Notes: generated by a model not told the origin, from the sequence alone. Shown: positions 7,252-17,898, numbered from the stretch's first letter. The stretch: DNA of 64,000 nucleotides from Kribbella italica (GCF_014205135.1 NZ_JACHMY010000001.1:7006001-7070000); one strand, 5' to 3'. Numbers and translations are program-made.

Positions 7252-8171
7252 TGCACAGCTACCGCCCCGCTCCGGTGCTCGAGGCGCTCGGTGTCTGCTC
7301 GGAGGACGAGCAGCTCTACCGGGCGCTTCTGGCCCGGCCGGAATCCACCACGGTGGGTTTGGCCGAGGTCACGGGCTGGCCTGTCGCAAGGGTCACTCGG
7401 CACCTCAGGTCGCTGCTCGGCCTCGGCCTGGCATCCCGTACGCCGGGCCGCCCGGCCCGGTACACCCCTGCCGTGCCGGAGGCGGCTGTCGAGCTCCTGG
7501 CGTTGCGGCGCCAGGCCGCGATCGTCGAGGCGCGGCTGGGCGCTTCGGTGCTCACCGCGGAGTTCCGGGCCGCCACCGAGTCCGGGCCGTTCACGGTGAT
7601 CCACGGCGTGGAGGCGATCGCTCAGCGGTACCACCAGGCGCAGCAGTCCGCGCAGACGGAGGTGGTGGTGCTGGACGCCGTACTGCCGCTGCCTGTGCGG
7701 GCTGGTGGTGGTGTGGTCTACCGAATGGTCTACGACATGGCCCTGCTGGTGGACCCGGCGTCGTTGAACGCCGCGCGAGCTGCCGGTACGTCGTGCCGGA
7801 TGCTTCGCGACGTACCGCTCAGGCTGGTGGTCGTCGACCGGCGTACCGGGCTGCTGCAGACTGGTGCCGACGTGCTGGTCGAGCTGGGACCGTCGTCGTT
7901 GCTGGACGGGTTGCTGCGGCTGTTCGAGCTGTTGTGGCAGCAGGCGACGCCACTGGCGTTCGAGCCGTCGGACGGGCCGTTGTCGGCCGAGGACCAGCAG
8001 CTGCTGGCGCTGGCTGCTGCCGGGCTGACCGATCAGGCGATCGCGCGGCGGCTGGGGGTCGCGCAGCGGACGGTCGAGCGGCGGATGCAGCGGATCCTCA
8101 AGGCGCTCGACGCGACGACCCGGTTCCAGGCCGGCCTACGGGCTGGACAGAGAGGACTGCTTACTCCGTGA
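7251..8171 (+). CDS. LuxR-type transcriptional regulator with N-terminal TrmB/MarR-like helix-turn-helix
   Basis: A 306-residue DNA-binding protein with a winged-helix-like N-terminus (LAEVTGWPVARVTRHLRSLLGLGLASRTPGRPARYTP, about 36-75), a middle region resembling the phospholipase-D-like sensor part of TrmB regulators, and a LuxR-family HTH at the C-terminus (LSAEDQQLLALAAAGLTDQAIARRL, about 240-300). No phospho-receiver domain is seen. The start codon overlaps the chitinase stop by one base, so translation is coupled and the protein probably regulates its own operon or nearby chitin genes (inference). Its 3' end overlaps the convergent ybaK-like gene by 11 bp. Confidence 0.82.
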   Translation: MHSYRPAPVLEALGVCSEDEQLYRALLARPESTTVGLAEVTGWPVARVTRHLRSLLGLGLASRTPGRPARYTPAVPEAAVELLALRRQAAIVEARLGASVLTAEFRAATESGPFTVIHGVEAIAQRYHQAQQSAQTEVVVLDAVLPLPVRAGGGVVYRMVYDMALLVDPASLNAARAAGTSCRMLRDVPLRLVVVDRRTGLLQTGADVLVELGPSSLLDGLLRLFELLWQQATPLAFEPSDGPLSAEDQQLLALAAAGLTDQAIARRLGVAQRTVERRMQRILKALDATTRFQAGLRAGQRGLLTP

Positions 8172-8610
8172 CGTCGGCGACCGTGGCGTTGGTCGCCTTG
8201 ACCAGCGCTTCGGCGTCGACGGTCAGACCGACGCCGTGGTCACCGCCGCCGATCGAGATCGTCCCGGTGATCCGCTCGTCGGCGATCACCGGCCAGTCGT
8301 GCGTGCTGCCGAGCGGAGTGATCGTGCCGCGGACGTAGCCGGTCACCGCCAGCGCGGTGTCGGCGCTGGGCATCGAGATCCGCTTCACGCCGAGCAGGGT
8401 GCGCAGCTTCGGCCACGCGATCTCGCGGTCGCCCGGCACCAGGACGAACCGGTAGTCGTCGTCGGCCAGCCGGACCACGATCGTCTTGATCAGCTTGGCC
8501 GGCTCGATCCCACGCGCGGCCGCGGCCTCCTCGAGCGAGTTCACCCGGCCGTGCCGAGTCTCCTCGTAGGCGAGACCGAGAGTGTCCGCCGCTTCTGTCG
8601 CTCGCGTCAT
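8161..8610 (-). CDS. YbaK/EbsC-family aminoacyl-tRNA deacylase
   Basis: A 149-residue single-domain protein of the YbaK/ProX editing family, which hydrolyses mischarged aminoacyl-tRNAs in trans. Seen are KLIKTIVVRL, the VLVPGDREIAW strand-turn, a conserved Lys in LLGVKRISM and the GYVRGTITPLG loop with the G-GGGDHG tail. Length is normal. It lies 4 bp downstream of the MFS gene on the same strand and may be co-transcribed with it. The substrate amino acid cannot be assigned. Confidence 0.88.
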   Translation of the reverse strand: MTRATEAADTLGLAYEETRHGRVNSLEEAAAARGIEPAKLIKTIVVRLADDDYRFVLVPGDREIAWPKLRTLLGVKRISMPSADTALAVTGYVRGTITPLGSTHDWPVIADERITGTISIGGGDHGVGLTVDAEALVKATNATVADVTE

Positions 8611-8614
8611 GCTT

Positions 8615-9826
8615 CTAGCTTCTCACCCGGCTCGGCACGCGTCGGAGCGCCAACGCCAGTACCAGCGTCACCATCACCAGTGCGCCCGCCAGGGCCGCCA
8701 CACCAGGCCAGGCCTCATGCGTCCACGCTGCTCCCGCGAGGCCCCCGAACACCGACGAGCCCAGGTAGTAGGCGAACAGGTAGAGGCTTGCCGCCTGTGC
8801 CGTCCCGCCATCGGCCGCGTGCGCCCGCGCCGGCACCCAGCCGCTGGCGACCCCGTGCACTGCGAAGAAGCCGATGGTCATCACTGCGAGACCGACCACC
8901 ACCAGTGCGAGCTGGTGGGTCAACGTGATCGCGATGCCCATCAGCGTGACCAGGCACCCGATGGGGACCACTGCGCGCCGGCCGTAGGTGTCAGCAAGTC
9001 TCCCGGCGGTCGCCGACGACGCCGAGCCGAGCAGGTAGACCACGAAGACCAGACTGGCCAGCCCAGGTCCGAGCTCGTACGGCGCAGCCGCCAGCCGGAA
9101 CCCGGTCGCGTTGTAGACCGCGACGAACGCGCCCATGGCTGTTGCCGCGATCGCGTAGAGCGCCAGCAGAGCCGGGTCCTTCAGCACCTTGCCGGTCTGC
9201 TGGAGGCTCGGCCGGGTCGCGGTGAAGTTCCGCGACTCGGGCAGCAGCAGGATGAGCAGCACCGCGCAGGCGACACCTAGTACGGCGATGCCGCCGAGCG
9301 CCGTACGCCATCCGCCGAGGTCGGCGAGGCCACCGGCCACCAGGCGACTGGTCATGCCACCGACCGCCGTACCGGCGACGTACAGGCCGCTGGCTCTGGC
9401 ATGGCTGTCCTCGTGGACCTCTTCGCGGAGGTAGGCCATCGCCACGGCGGGCAGTCCGGCGAGTGCGACGCCCTGGATGCCTCTGAGTGCCAGCAGGGTC
9501 TGCCAGTTGGGTGCGAGTGCGCACAGGATCGCGATGGCCGCTGCTGCGATCACGGACCAGCGCATCAGCTTCGTCCGGCCGAGGACCTCCGAGGCCGGTC
9601 CGGCGATCAGGAGAGCGATGCCGAGGCCGAGGGTGGCCAACGAAACGCTGATCGCGCTCTGGCTGGGGGAGACGTCGAAGGCTGTCGCCAGCTCGGGCAG
9701 CAGCGCCTGGGTGCTGTAGAGCATGGCGAACGTGGCCAGGCCCGCGGCGAACAAGGCGGTGGAGAGTCTGCGGTACCCCGGGGTGCCTGGGCGGTGGCCC
9801 GTCACCTGCACCGGGGGAGTCTGCAT
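8615..9826 (-). CDS. Major facilitator superfamily efflux transporter (YnfM-like)
   Basis: A 403-residue membrane protein with about 12 hydrophobic segments. It has the MFS motif-A-like loops (ASEVLGRTKLMRWS after TM2; AGRLADTYGRRAVVP in the second half) and an internal duplicated architecture. Proteins of this type export small organic compounds; the substrate is unknown. It is transcribed divergently from a LysR regulator over a 71-bp gap with an inverted repeat, a classic regulator/target pair. The start ATG at 9826 gives the usual short cytoplasmic N-terminus. Confidence 0.87.
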   Translation of the reverse strand: MQTPPVQVTGHRPGTPGYRRLSTALFAAGLATFAMLYSTQALLPELATAFDVSPSQSAISVSLATLGLGIALLIAGPASEVLGRTKLMRWSVIAAAAIAILCALAPNWQTLLALRGIQGVALAGLPAVAMAYLREEVHEDSHARASGLYVAGTAVGGMTSRLVAGGLADLGGWRTALGGIAVLGVACAVLLILLLPESRNFTATRPSLQQTGKVLKDPALLALYAIAATAMGAFVAVYNATGFRLAAAPYELGPGLASLVFVVYLLGSASSATAGRLADTYGRRAVVPIGCLVTLMGIAITLTHQLALVVVGLAVMTIGFFAVHGVASGWVPARAHAADGGTAQAASLYLFAYYLGSSVFGGLAGAAWTHEAWPGVAALAGALVMVTLVLALALRRVPSRVRS

Positions 9827-9850
9827 GCTCTCGACGGTGCCAGATGTTCT

Positions 9851-9867
9851 GACATACGTAAAATGTC
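9851..9867. promoter_or_regulatory. Inverted repeat in LysR/MFS divergent promoter region
   Basis: GACAT (9851-9855) and ATGTC (9863-9867) flank ACGTAAA, a T-N-A-type dyad typical of LysR-family sites. It lies between the divergent starts at 9826 and 9898, well placed for control of both genes. Confidence 0.45.
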
Positions 9868-9897
9868 TCAGTCGGCAGTAATCGATACGCTTTCCGC

Positions 9898-10788
9898 ATG
9901 CATGTGGACGATCTGCGCTGGTTCGTGGTGCTGGCCGAGGCCGAGCACCTGACCGCCGCGGCCGCTGCCCTGGGCACGAGCCAGCCGAACCTGTCGCGCT
10001 CGCTGCGCCGCGTCGAGGCGGCCTTCGGGGTCTCGCTGTTCGAGCGCGAGCACCGCGGCCTGCGGCTCAATCCGTACGGGCGGATCGTGCTGGAGGCGGC
10101 CCAGGCCGGTACGGCGGCGGTCGACACCGCGCGGCAGCGGATCGACACGCTCGTCGATCCCGACTCGGGGACGGTCCGGCTCGCGTTCCTGCACTCGGTC
10201 GCGACCGGCGTCGTACCGGATCTGCTGAAGGCGTTCCGGGCGGTCGCCCCGACGATCCGCTTCGCGCTGCGCGAGCAGGCGTCGCACGACATCGTGCAGG
10301 ACCTCTCCGCTGGGGAGTCGGAGTTGGCGATCACCGGCCCTCGACCGGATCCCGCTGTGTTCGGCTGGCACCTGCTGCAGCGTCAGCGGCTGTGCCTCTA
10401 TGTTCCGCCGGGGCACGCGCTGGCCGGGCGGCAGCGGATCAACCTGGCCGAGGCGGCCGCTGAGCCGTTCATCGGGCTGCGCCCGGACTTCGGCTTCCGG
10501 CGGCTCACCGACGAGCTGTGCCAGGCGGCCGGGTTCACGCCGTCGGTGGCGTTCGAGTCGACCGACCTGACGACGATCGACCGGCTGGTCGGCGCGGGGC
10601 TGGGCGTCGCCGTACTGCCTGGTGGAGCGGTTCGGGGGACGGAGAGCGGAGCGACGCCGGTGCCGCTGGCCGGCGTACGGGCTCGTCGGGACATCGGCCT
10701 CAGCTGGCGCCTGCGCGGGACGCTGTCACCAGCTGCTGAGCGGTTCCGGGCGTTCGTCGAGGCTCAGCCAGCTCACCCGGGTGAGTGA
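9898..10788 (+). CDS. LysR-family transcriptional regulator
   Basis: A 296-residue protein with the N-terminal LysR winged helix-turn-helix (MHVDDLRWFVVLAEAEHLTAAAAALGTSQPNLSRSLRRVEAAFGVSLFERE, residues 1-52) and a periplasmic-binding-protein-like effector domain from about residue 90 (GTVRLAFLHS). These proteins act as tetramers on T-N11-A sites, and the dyad at 9851-9867 fits. It probably controls the divergent MFS exporter. The gene ends in a very strong hairpin shared with the convergent chitinase operon. Confidence 0.9.
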   Translation: MHVDDLRWFVVLAEAEHLTAAAAALGTSQPNLSRSLRRVEAAFGVSLFEREHRGLRLNPYGRIVLEAAQAGTAAVDTARQRIDTLVDPDSGTVRLAFLHSVATGVVPDLLKAFRAVAPTIRFALREQASHDIVQDLSAGESELAITGPRPDPAVFGWHLLQRQRLCLYVPPGHALAGRQRINLAEAAAEPFIGLRPDFGFRRLTDELCQAAGFTPSVAFESTDLTTIDRLVGAGLGVAVLPGGAVRGTESGATPVPLAGVRARRDIGLSWRLRGTLSPAAERFRAFVEAQPAHPGE

Positions 10789-10820
10789 CGCACCGGGGCA
10801 GCTCTCCTGCCCCGGTGCGT
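10788..10820. terminator. Bidirectional hairpin terminator
   Basis: A perfect 14-bp stem (10788-10801 with 10807-10820) and 5-nt loop CTCTC fill the gap between the convergent LysR gene and GH18 gene; the stem begins at the last base of the LysR stop codon. Confidence 0.85.
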
Positions 10821-10829
10821 ACCGGTCCG

Positions 10830-12380
10830 CTAGAACCCGGCGGTGATCCGGGTGAACTCCCAGTCCGGCTGGGCGATGCCGCTGCAGTGCGCGACCACAC
10901 CGCCACCGGCGCAACCGCGGTCCCGGTTGACCGACCAGAACGCGAGCCGGCCGAGGCCGTTGCTCTTGGACCAGTTGGTGAGGTTCTGCCAGGTCTGCGT
11001 GGTGGTCATCTCCTGCTGGTCGGACAGGCCATTCATGCCGGAGATGCCCTGGTGGGCGTAGGCCTGCGCGGTGGTCCAGCCGAAGACGGCCTTCAGCTTG
11101 TTGTTCAGGCCCTGCGACGCGGCCACCGTGTCGTTGTAGATGTTGGAGCTGCCGAAGTCGAACGGCATCAGCGTGAAGATGTCGATGTTCGCGCCGAGCG
11201 CCTGCGACCGCTCGATCAGCCGGTTGCCGTAGTAGTTCGGGCCGGTGGTCGAGGTGCCGAAGGTCAGGATCGTCTGGATCCCGGGGTTGTTCTGCTTGAC
11301 GATCTTCAGCGCGTTCAGGATCCGGTCCTGGACGACCTCGTTCTCGAACTCGTCGCTGTTCTCGATGTCGACGTCGATCGCCTTCAGGTTGTAGGCGTTG
11401 ATCACCTGCTGGTAGGCGCCGGCCAGCGCTTCCGGCGTACTGCAGTTCGGGCCGAGCTTGTTGCCGCTCCAGCCGCCGATCGACGGGACGATGTCGCCGC
11501 CGGCCGCACGGATCTGCGCGATCGCCGTGGCATCGGCACTGCCCTGCAGCGGACGGGCGCCGTCCCAGGCCGGGTTGCAGCCACCGGACGACAGGATGAA
11601 GGCCATCGTGAACCACTTGATGCCGGTGGCGTTGATGACCGTCGCCGGGCTCGGCGGGTTGCCCCAGCCCATGTAGAGGTACGGCGCCGCCCGGCGAGCC
11701 GGGTTCTCGGTGCCGCCGCCCGTGGTGGTCTTGACGGAGATCGCACCGCTCTTGGCGCCTTCACCGACGCTGTTGGAGGCGCTGACCTGGTAGCTGTACG
11801 TCGTGTTCGCCGTCAGACCGGAGTCCGTGTACGACGTACCGCTGGGGCTGCCGACCTTGGTGCCGTTGCGGTAGACGTTGTAGCTCGTCGCGTCACCCGC
11901 TGCGGACCAGGAGAGGCTGATCGAGGTTGCAGACGGCGTACCGGTGAGTCCTGAGGGTGCACCGGGCACCGTACCGCCGCCACCGCCGCTGCACGAGCCG
12001 CCGTTGAGCCGGCACGCTGCCAGGCCCGGGAAGTTGCCGGGACTGCCGTTGAAGCCGAAGGTGACGCTGGCACCAGGTGCGAGCGGCCCCGCCCAGGTGG
12101 GCGGAGTGAACGTGTGGGTCTGGCCGCTGCTGGACCGCACTGCGTCCCAGGAACTGCTGACCGAGTAGCCGGACGGGAAGTCGAGTGCGATCGACCAGGT
12201 GCTGAGCGGGCTGCCGGTGCCGTTGGTGACGGTCACCTTGCCCTCGAAGCCACTGCCCCAGTCGGACACCTTGGTGAACGCCGCGGTGACCGGTGCGGCT
12301 TGGGCCGCCGGGGCGACCAGGAAGGACACGACTACTGCTGCGACTGCCGCCAGGGCGACTGTCAGACGCTTGGGTTTCAT
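10830..12380 (-). CDS. Secreted GH18 chitinase with CBM2 and FnIII domains
   Basis: A 516-residue exported enzyme. Residues 1-29 are a signal peptide ending AQA. About 30-130 is a family 2 carbohydrate-binding module (AAFTKVSDWGSGFEGKVTV...), about 139-220 a fibronectin III domain, and about 232-516 a GH18 barrel of the archaeal-chitinase-like subtype. The catalytic block reads KAIDVDIE (333-340): Asp336, Asp338 and acid Glu340 are kept, but the first Asp of DxxDxDxE is Lys. ATG 12380 is chosen because GAGGAGGATC sits just upstream and the signal peptide follows directly. It is second in a two-gene operon; its ribosome site overlaps the upstream stop. Confidence 0.9.
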   Translation of the reverse strand: MKPKRLTVALAAVAAVVVSFLVAPAAQAAPVTAAFTKVSDWGSGFEGKVTVTNGTGSPLSTWSIALDFPSGYSVSSSWDAVRSSSGQTHTFTPPTWAGPLAPGASVTFGFNGSPGNFPGLAACRLNGGSCSGGGGGTVPGAPSGLTGTPSATSISLSWSAAGDATSYNVYRNGTKVGSPSGTSYTDSGLTANTTYSYQVSASNSVGEGAKSGAISVKTTTGGGTENPARRAAPYLYMGWGNPPSPATVINATGIKWFTMAFILSSGGCNPAWDGARPLQGSADATAIAQIRAAGGDIVPSIGGWSGNKLGPNCSTPEALAGAYQQVINAYNLKAIDVDIENSDEFENEVVQDRILNALKIVKQNNPGIQTILTFGTSTTGPNYYGNRLIERSQALGANIDIFTLMPFDFGSSNIYNDTVAASQGLNNKLKAVFGWTTAQAYAHQGISGMNGLSDQQEMTTTQTWQNLTNWSKSNGLGRLAFWSVNRDRGCAGGGVVAHCSGIAQPDWEFTRITAGF

Positions 12381-12391
12381 GGTGATCCTCC

Positions 12392-14119
<1,728 letters not shown>

Positions 14120-14333
14120 GGGCGGTCCTCCGGAGCTGAAGCAGTGCACGGTTGTCCAGCGGGAAGCATTTAGTTAAAGACGCTTCGAAAGGAACGGTAA
14201 CTCCTGCCGGCCCGGCGGTCTCCGGCTCACGCTGGCGGATTGCCGCTGCTGACGGAAACCCGCCAAACCCCCTTTGTCCACAGGGAATCCGGTACGCCGT
14301 GAGCGGCAGGCCCTTTCACGGCACCTTGTAGGC

Positions 14334-15425
14334 ATGGAGACCACACCGCCGCCACAACCAGTCCTGCTGGCCACCGCCGACGAGCTGCTGCTGGACGACT
14401 TGCTCCGCCTGTCGGCCGCCGCGGAAGTCACCCCGCACGTCGAGAAAGACCTCCTCGGCCTACGCCGCCACTGGCAGTCCGCAGCCCTGGTTGTCGTCGG
14501 CCACGACCTCGTAGACCCCTTCGCCCGCACCCAACCACCCCGCCGCCCCGGCGTCCTCGTCGCAACTCACCATCAATCCTCGGCAGCCGACGACGGCACC
14601 ATCTTCCGTCGCGCTCTCTCGATCGGTGCCGAGAGCGTCTATGTCCTGCCCTCCGAGGAATCGGCCCTCGGTGACCGCCTGGCCGACACCCTCGACGGGG
14701 GAGTGCGTGCGGCCACCACCTTCGCCTTCGTCGGTGGATGCGGTGGCGCCGGCGCAACCACCCTGGCAGCCGCCGTTGCAGTCACCGCCAGCCGCCGCGG
14801 CGTCCGCACCATGCTCATCGACGGCGACCCGCTGGGCGGCGGCATCGACCTCGCGCTGGGCAGCGAAACAGGCAACGGCGCCCGCTGGCCAGATCTCCTC
14901 AACGCCTCAGGCCGAGTCAGCGCCGCCGCCCTCCGCGCAGCCCTGCCCATCGTGGACGACCTCGCCGTCCTCTCCTGGGACCGCTCCGACGTCACCGCCC
15001 TCCCACCCGAAGCGATGCGTTCGGTCCTCGGCGCAGCCCAACGCAGCAGCGACCTGGTCGTCGTCGACCTCCCCCGCCGTGCCGACCCCGCCGCCGAAGA
15101 AGCCTTCGTCCGCTCAACAGCAACGTTCCTCGTCGTCCCCCGAGACGTCCGCTCCTGCGCGGCCGCCGCCCGTCTCGTCAAGCCTCTACGCGAGGTCGCC
15201 ACCGATCTCCGAGTAGTAGCCCGCGAGCCAGGCCTCGGAGGACTCTCTGCAGTCGACGTGGCCAAACACCTGTCGTTGCCTCTAGCAGCCAAGCTCCGCT
15301 TCGACCGTGACCTCCCTGCCCTGATGGACAAAGGCCGCTTCGATCCACGCCCCCGCGGCGCCCTCGGCCGCACAGCCGGCGAACTCCTGGACCTCTTCGG
15401 CCTCCACGGACTGCTCGCCGCATGA
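14334..15425 (+). CDS. ssd: Septum-site-determining protein Ssd (CpaE/MinD-like)
   Basis: A 363-residue cytoplasmic ATPase-fold protein at the head of the Tad operon. In mycobacteria Ssd affects septation; CpaE-like relatives position pilus machinery. Residues about 8-120 form a degenerate receiver-like domain and about 128-360 a ParA/MinD-like domain. The deviant Walker A reads GGCGGAGATT (134-143): both lysines of KGGxGKT are absent, so nucleotide hydrolysis may be lost. LIDGDPLGGGIDLALG and VVVDLPR are present. ATG 14334 is chosen over an in-frame TTG at 14274 because homology starts there; no clear ribosome site. The stop overlaps the tadA start (ATGA). Confidence 0.85.
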   Translation: METTPPPQPVLLATADELLLDDLLRLSAAAEVTPHVEKDLLGLRRHWQSAALVVVGHDLVDPFARTQPPRRPGVLVATHHQSSAADDGTIFRRALSIGAESVYVLPSEESALGDRLADTLDGGVRAATTFAFVGGCGGAGATTLAAAVAVTASRRGVRTMLIDGDPLGGGIDLALGSETGNGARWPDLLNASGRVSAAALRAALPIVDDLAVLSWDRSDVTALPPEAMRSVLGAAQRSSDLVVVDLPRRADPAAEEAFVRSTATFLVVPRDVRSCAAAARLVKPLREVATDLRVVAREPGLGGLSAVDVAKHLSLPLAAKLRFDRDLPALMDKGRFDPRPRGALGRTAGELLDLFGLHGLLAA

Positions 15426-16582
15426 CCGTCTCCGTCGAACTCCTCGACCGCGTCCGAGGCAAACTCGCCTCCCAAGGCGCCGACCCAACGCCCGCTCGTG
15501 TCGCCGCAGCCCTCCGCGCCGACGGCACCGTCTTCGGCGACTCGACAGTCCTGGAGGTCGTAGAAGCCCTCCGCCGAGAAGCCACCGGCGCCGGCCCGCT
15601 GGACCGGCTCCTCACCGAACCAGGCATCACCGACGTCCTCGTCAACGGTCCCAACGAGGTCTACGTCGACCGCGGCTCCGGCCTCGAACGGATCCCTCTC
15701 CGCACCGGCGACGAGCCTTCCGTACGCCGTCTCGCCACCCGACTCGCCGCCGCGGCCGGGCGTCGCCTCGACGACTCCAGCCCGTACGTCGACGTCCGCC
15801 TCCCCGACGGCACCCGCTTCCACGCAGTCCTGGCTCCGATCGCTTCCCCTGGCACCTGCCTGTCCCTCCGAGTCCCGTCCCGCAAGGTCCTGGCCCTCGA
15901 AGACCTGGTCGCCGCAGGATCCCTTCCTCCACCAGGAATCGCCGTCCTCCGCGACCTGCTCGACGCCCGTCTCGCCTTCCTCATCAGCGGCGGCACCGGC
16001 ACCGGCAAGACCACCCTGCTCAACTCCCTGCTCTCGACGGTCTCCAGCACCGAACGCCTGGTCATCGTCGAAGACGCCAGCGAGCTCCGCCCCGACCATC
16101 CCCACGTCGTCCGCCTCGAGTCCCGCCCACCCAACGGAGAAGGCACCGGCGAAATCACCCTCCGAGACCTGGTCCGCCAAGCCCTCCGTATGCGCCCGGA
16201 CCGACTGGTCGTCGGCGAAGTCCGCGGCGCTGAAGTCGTGGACCTCCTCAACGCGTTAAACACCGGCCACGAAGGCGGCTGCGGCACAGTCCACGCCAAC
16301 TCGGCCTCCGACGTCCCCGCCCGCCTGGAAGCCCTGGGCGCCCTGGCCGGCCTCACCCCACAAGCCGTTCACAGCCAGGTCTCCTCAGCCCTCCACGCCG
16401 TCATCCACCTGACCCGAGACCACTCCGGCCGACGCCGAATCGCCGAGATCCGAGTCGTCACCCGCACCTCCACGGGTGCCCTCACCACAGCCCCCGCCGT
16501 CCACTTCACCCCCAACGGCGCCCTCGAGCTGGGCGCCGGCGCCACCCACCTCACCCACCTCCTCTCCGGAGCCGCAGCATGA
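15422..16582 (+). CDS. tadA: Tad pilus assembly ATPase TadA (CpaF family)
   Basis: A 386-residue secretion ATPase that powers Flp/Tad pilus assembly at the inner face of the membrane. Walker A GGTGTGKT is at 190-197, followed by VIVEDASEL (Asp box), RPDHPHVVRLESR, and MRPDRLVVGEVRGAEV with Walker B and GHEGGCGTVHANS (His box). Length is normal for the family. It is joined to ssd and to tadB by 4-bp ATGA overlaps, so the operon is translationally coupled. Confidence 0.93.
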   Translation: MTVSVELLDRVRGKLASQGADPTPARVAAALRADGTVFGDSTVLEVVEALRREATGAGPLDRLLTEPGITDVLVNGPNEVYVDRGSGLERIPLRTGDEPSVRRLATRLAAAAGRRLDDSSPYVDVRLPDGTRFHAVLAPIASPGTCLSLRVPSRKVLALEDLVAAGSLPPPGIAVLRDLLDARLAFLISGGTGTGKTTLLNSLLSTVSSTERLVIVEDASELRPDHPHVVRLESRPPNGEGTGEITLRDLVRQALRMRPDRLVVGEVRGAEVVDLLNALNTGHEGGCGTVHANSASDVPARLEALGALAGLTPQAVHSQVSSALHAVIHLTRDHSGRRRIAEIRVVTRTSTGALTTAPAVHFTPNGALELGAGATHLTHLLSGAAA

Positions 16583-17385
16583 CCCCCGCCCTCCTCTCGG
16601 CCGCACTCACCCTGCTGGCCGTCCTCACCCTCATCCCACCCCAAGGCCGAGCCCTCCACCGCCTGACACCCCGAGGCTCCACCAGCGCCACCCACCTGGC
16701 CCACTCAGCCCGCCGCAGACTCATCCCCCTGGCGCTGGTCATCTTGGTTGCCCTAGGCATCGGACTCTCCCTGGGCCCCTCCACCCTGGTCACCACCCTC
16801 GTAGCCATCACAGCCCTGGCCGCAGTCATCACCCAACGCACAAAGTCCCGCCGCCAAACCCAAGCAACTCGAAAGCGCACCCAAATCATCGAAGCCTGCG
16901 ACCTCCTGGCCGCCGACCTCACCGCAGGCCGCCCACCCCAAGAAGCCCTGGAAGGCGCAGCCGAGGCCTGCCCCGACCTACGCCCCGCCGCAGCCGCGGC
17001 CCGCCTGGGCGGCGACGTCCCCGCAGTCCTCCACTTAGCCGCTGAATCCCCAGGCGCAGAAGCCCTCAAACCCCTAGCCGCCGCCTGGCAAGTAGCCGAC
17101 CACTCAGGCGCCGCCCTGGCCACCATCATCACCCGCCTGACCACGTCCCTAAGAGCCGACGACTCCCTAACCCGCCAACGCTCCACCAACCTCGCCGCCG
17201 CCAAATCCACAGCCCGCCTACTGGCAGTCCTCCCCCTCTTCGCCACCCTCCTCGGCTACGCCCTAGGCGCCAACCCAATCGCCTTCCTCACCACCACCCT
17301 CCCCGGCACCGCCTGCCTACTAACAGGAACAGCCCTCTCCCTAACCGGCCTCACCTGGACCAACCACCTAGCCACCACCCCGTAA
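16579..17385 (+). CDS. tadB: Tad pilus inner-membrane platform protein TadB
   Basis: A 268-residue T2SF-domain membrane protein. It has N-terminal hydrophobic segments (about 1-18 and 52-80), the GspF-type helical domain (ACDLLAADLTAGRPPQEALEGAAEA, about 103-200) and a C-terminal pair of membrane helices (LLAVLPLFATLLGYALG; LPGTACLLTGTALSLTGL). It is the platform partner of the TadA ATPase. It overlaps tadA by 4 bp. It is then parted from tadC by 513 bp of repeats, unusual for genes that normally touch. Confidence 0.85.
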   Translation: MTPALLSAALTLLAVLTLIPPQGRALHRLTPRGSTSATHLAHSARRRLIPLALVILVALGIGLSLGPSTLVTTLVAITALAAVITQRTKSRRQTQATRKRTQIIEACDLLAADLTAGRPPQEALEGAAEACPDLRPAAAAARLGGDVPAVLHLAAESPGAEALKPLAAAWQVADHSGAALATIITRLTTSLRADDSLTRQRSTNLAAAKSTARLLAVLPLFATLLGYALGANPIAFLTTTLPGTACLLTGTALSLTGLTWTNHLATTP

Positions 17386-17450
17386 CAACCCCACCACCCA
17401 CACCCCAAGGTCACCCGCACCCCCAAAGGCACCCCGCACACCTCAGCTAC

Positions 17451-17645
17451 CCACCCACCTCAACCACCCACCTCAACCACCCGCCTCAACCACCCGCCTC
17501 AACCACCCGCCTCAACCACCCGCCTCAACCACCCGCCTCAACCACCCGCCTCAACCACCCGCCTCAACCACCCACGCCAACCACCCACGCCAACCACCCA
17601 CGCCAACCACCCACGCCAACCACCCACGCCAACCACCCACGCCAA
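17451..17645 (+). repeat. 13-bp tandem array, 15 units, two variants
   Basis: Fifteen contiguous 13-bp units cover 195 bp exactly. Units 1-2 read CCACCCACCTCAA, units 3-9 CCACCCGCCTCAA and units 10-15 CCACCCACGCCAA, so three blocks of near-identical units expanded separately. Such homogeneous arrays are prone to length change. Confidence 0.97.
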
Positions 17646-17760
17646 CCACCCACACCCCCTCCCCTCGGCCCTTTGTTGCTACTTCCCGGCCGCAGCGGCC
17701 TCAGCCACCGCCAACCGAGTCCGGCCGCATCGCCACAGACCTCAGCCCCATCGCGCCGCA

Positions 17761-17809
17761 CCCCGCACCCCGCACCCCGCACCCCGCACCCCGCACCCCG
17801 CACCCCGCA
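17761..17809 (+). repeat. Heptanucleotide array (CCCCGCA) x7
   Basis: Seven perfect head-to-tail copies of CCCCGCA, flanked on both sides by the 27-bp AGTCCGGCCGCAT... element (17718-17744 and 17858-17884). Confidence 0.97.
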
Positions 17810-17898
17810 CCCCTGGTGTTTCCTCCCGGCCGCCACGACCCCAACAACAAGCAACCAAGTCCGGCCGCATCCCCACAGACCTCACCCCCGGAGCCGAA

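Larger units (their letters stand above)
17386..17898 (+). other. Repeat-filled spacer between tadB and tadC
   Basis: This 513-bp interval contains no credible gene. It holds a 13-bp tandem array, then a 27-bp element (17718-17744) repeated at 17858-17884 with one mismatch, and a heptamer array between the two copies. The strand is strongly C-rich. GGAG at 17890-17893 serves tadC. Confidence 0.8.

Noticed and set aside
14120..14333. DasR operator in the chitinase-ssd divergent region
   Set aside because: No sequence close to the ACTGGTCTAGACCAGT consensus was found; AT-richer bases near 14165-14200 more likely hold the chitinase promoter.
17451..17645. The 13-bp array considered as a CRISPR
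   Set aside because: Units are contiguous with no unique spacers, are far too short, and no cas genes are present.
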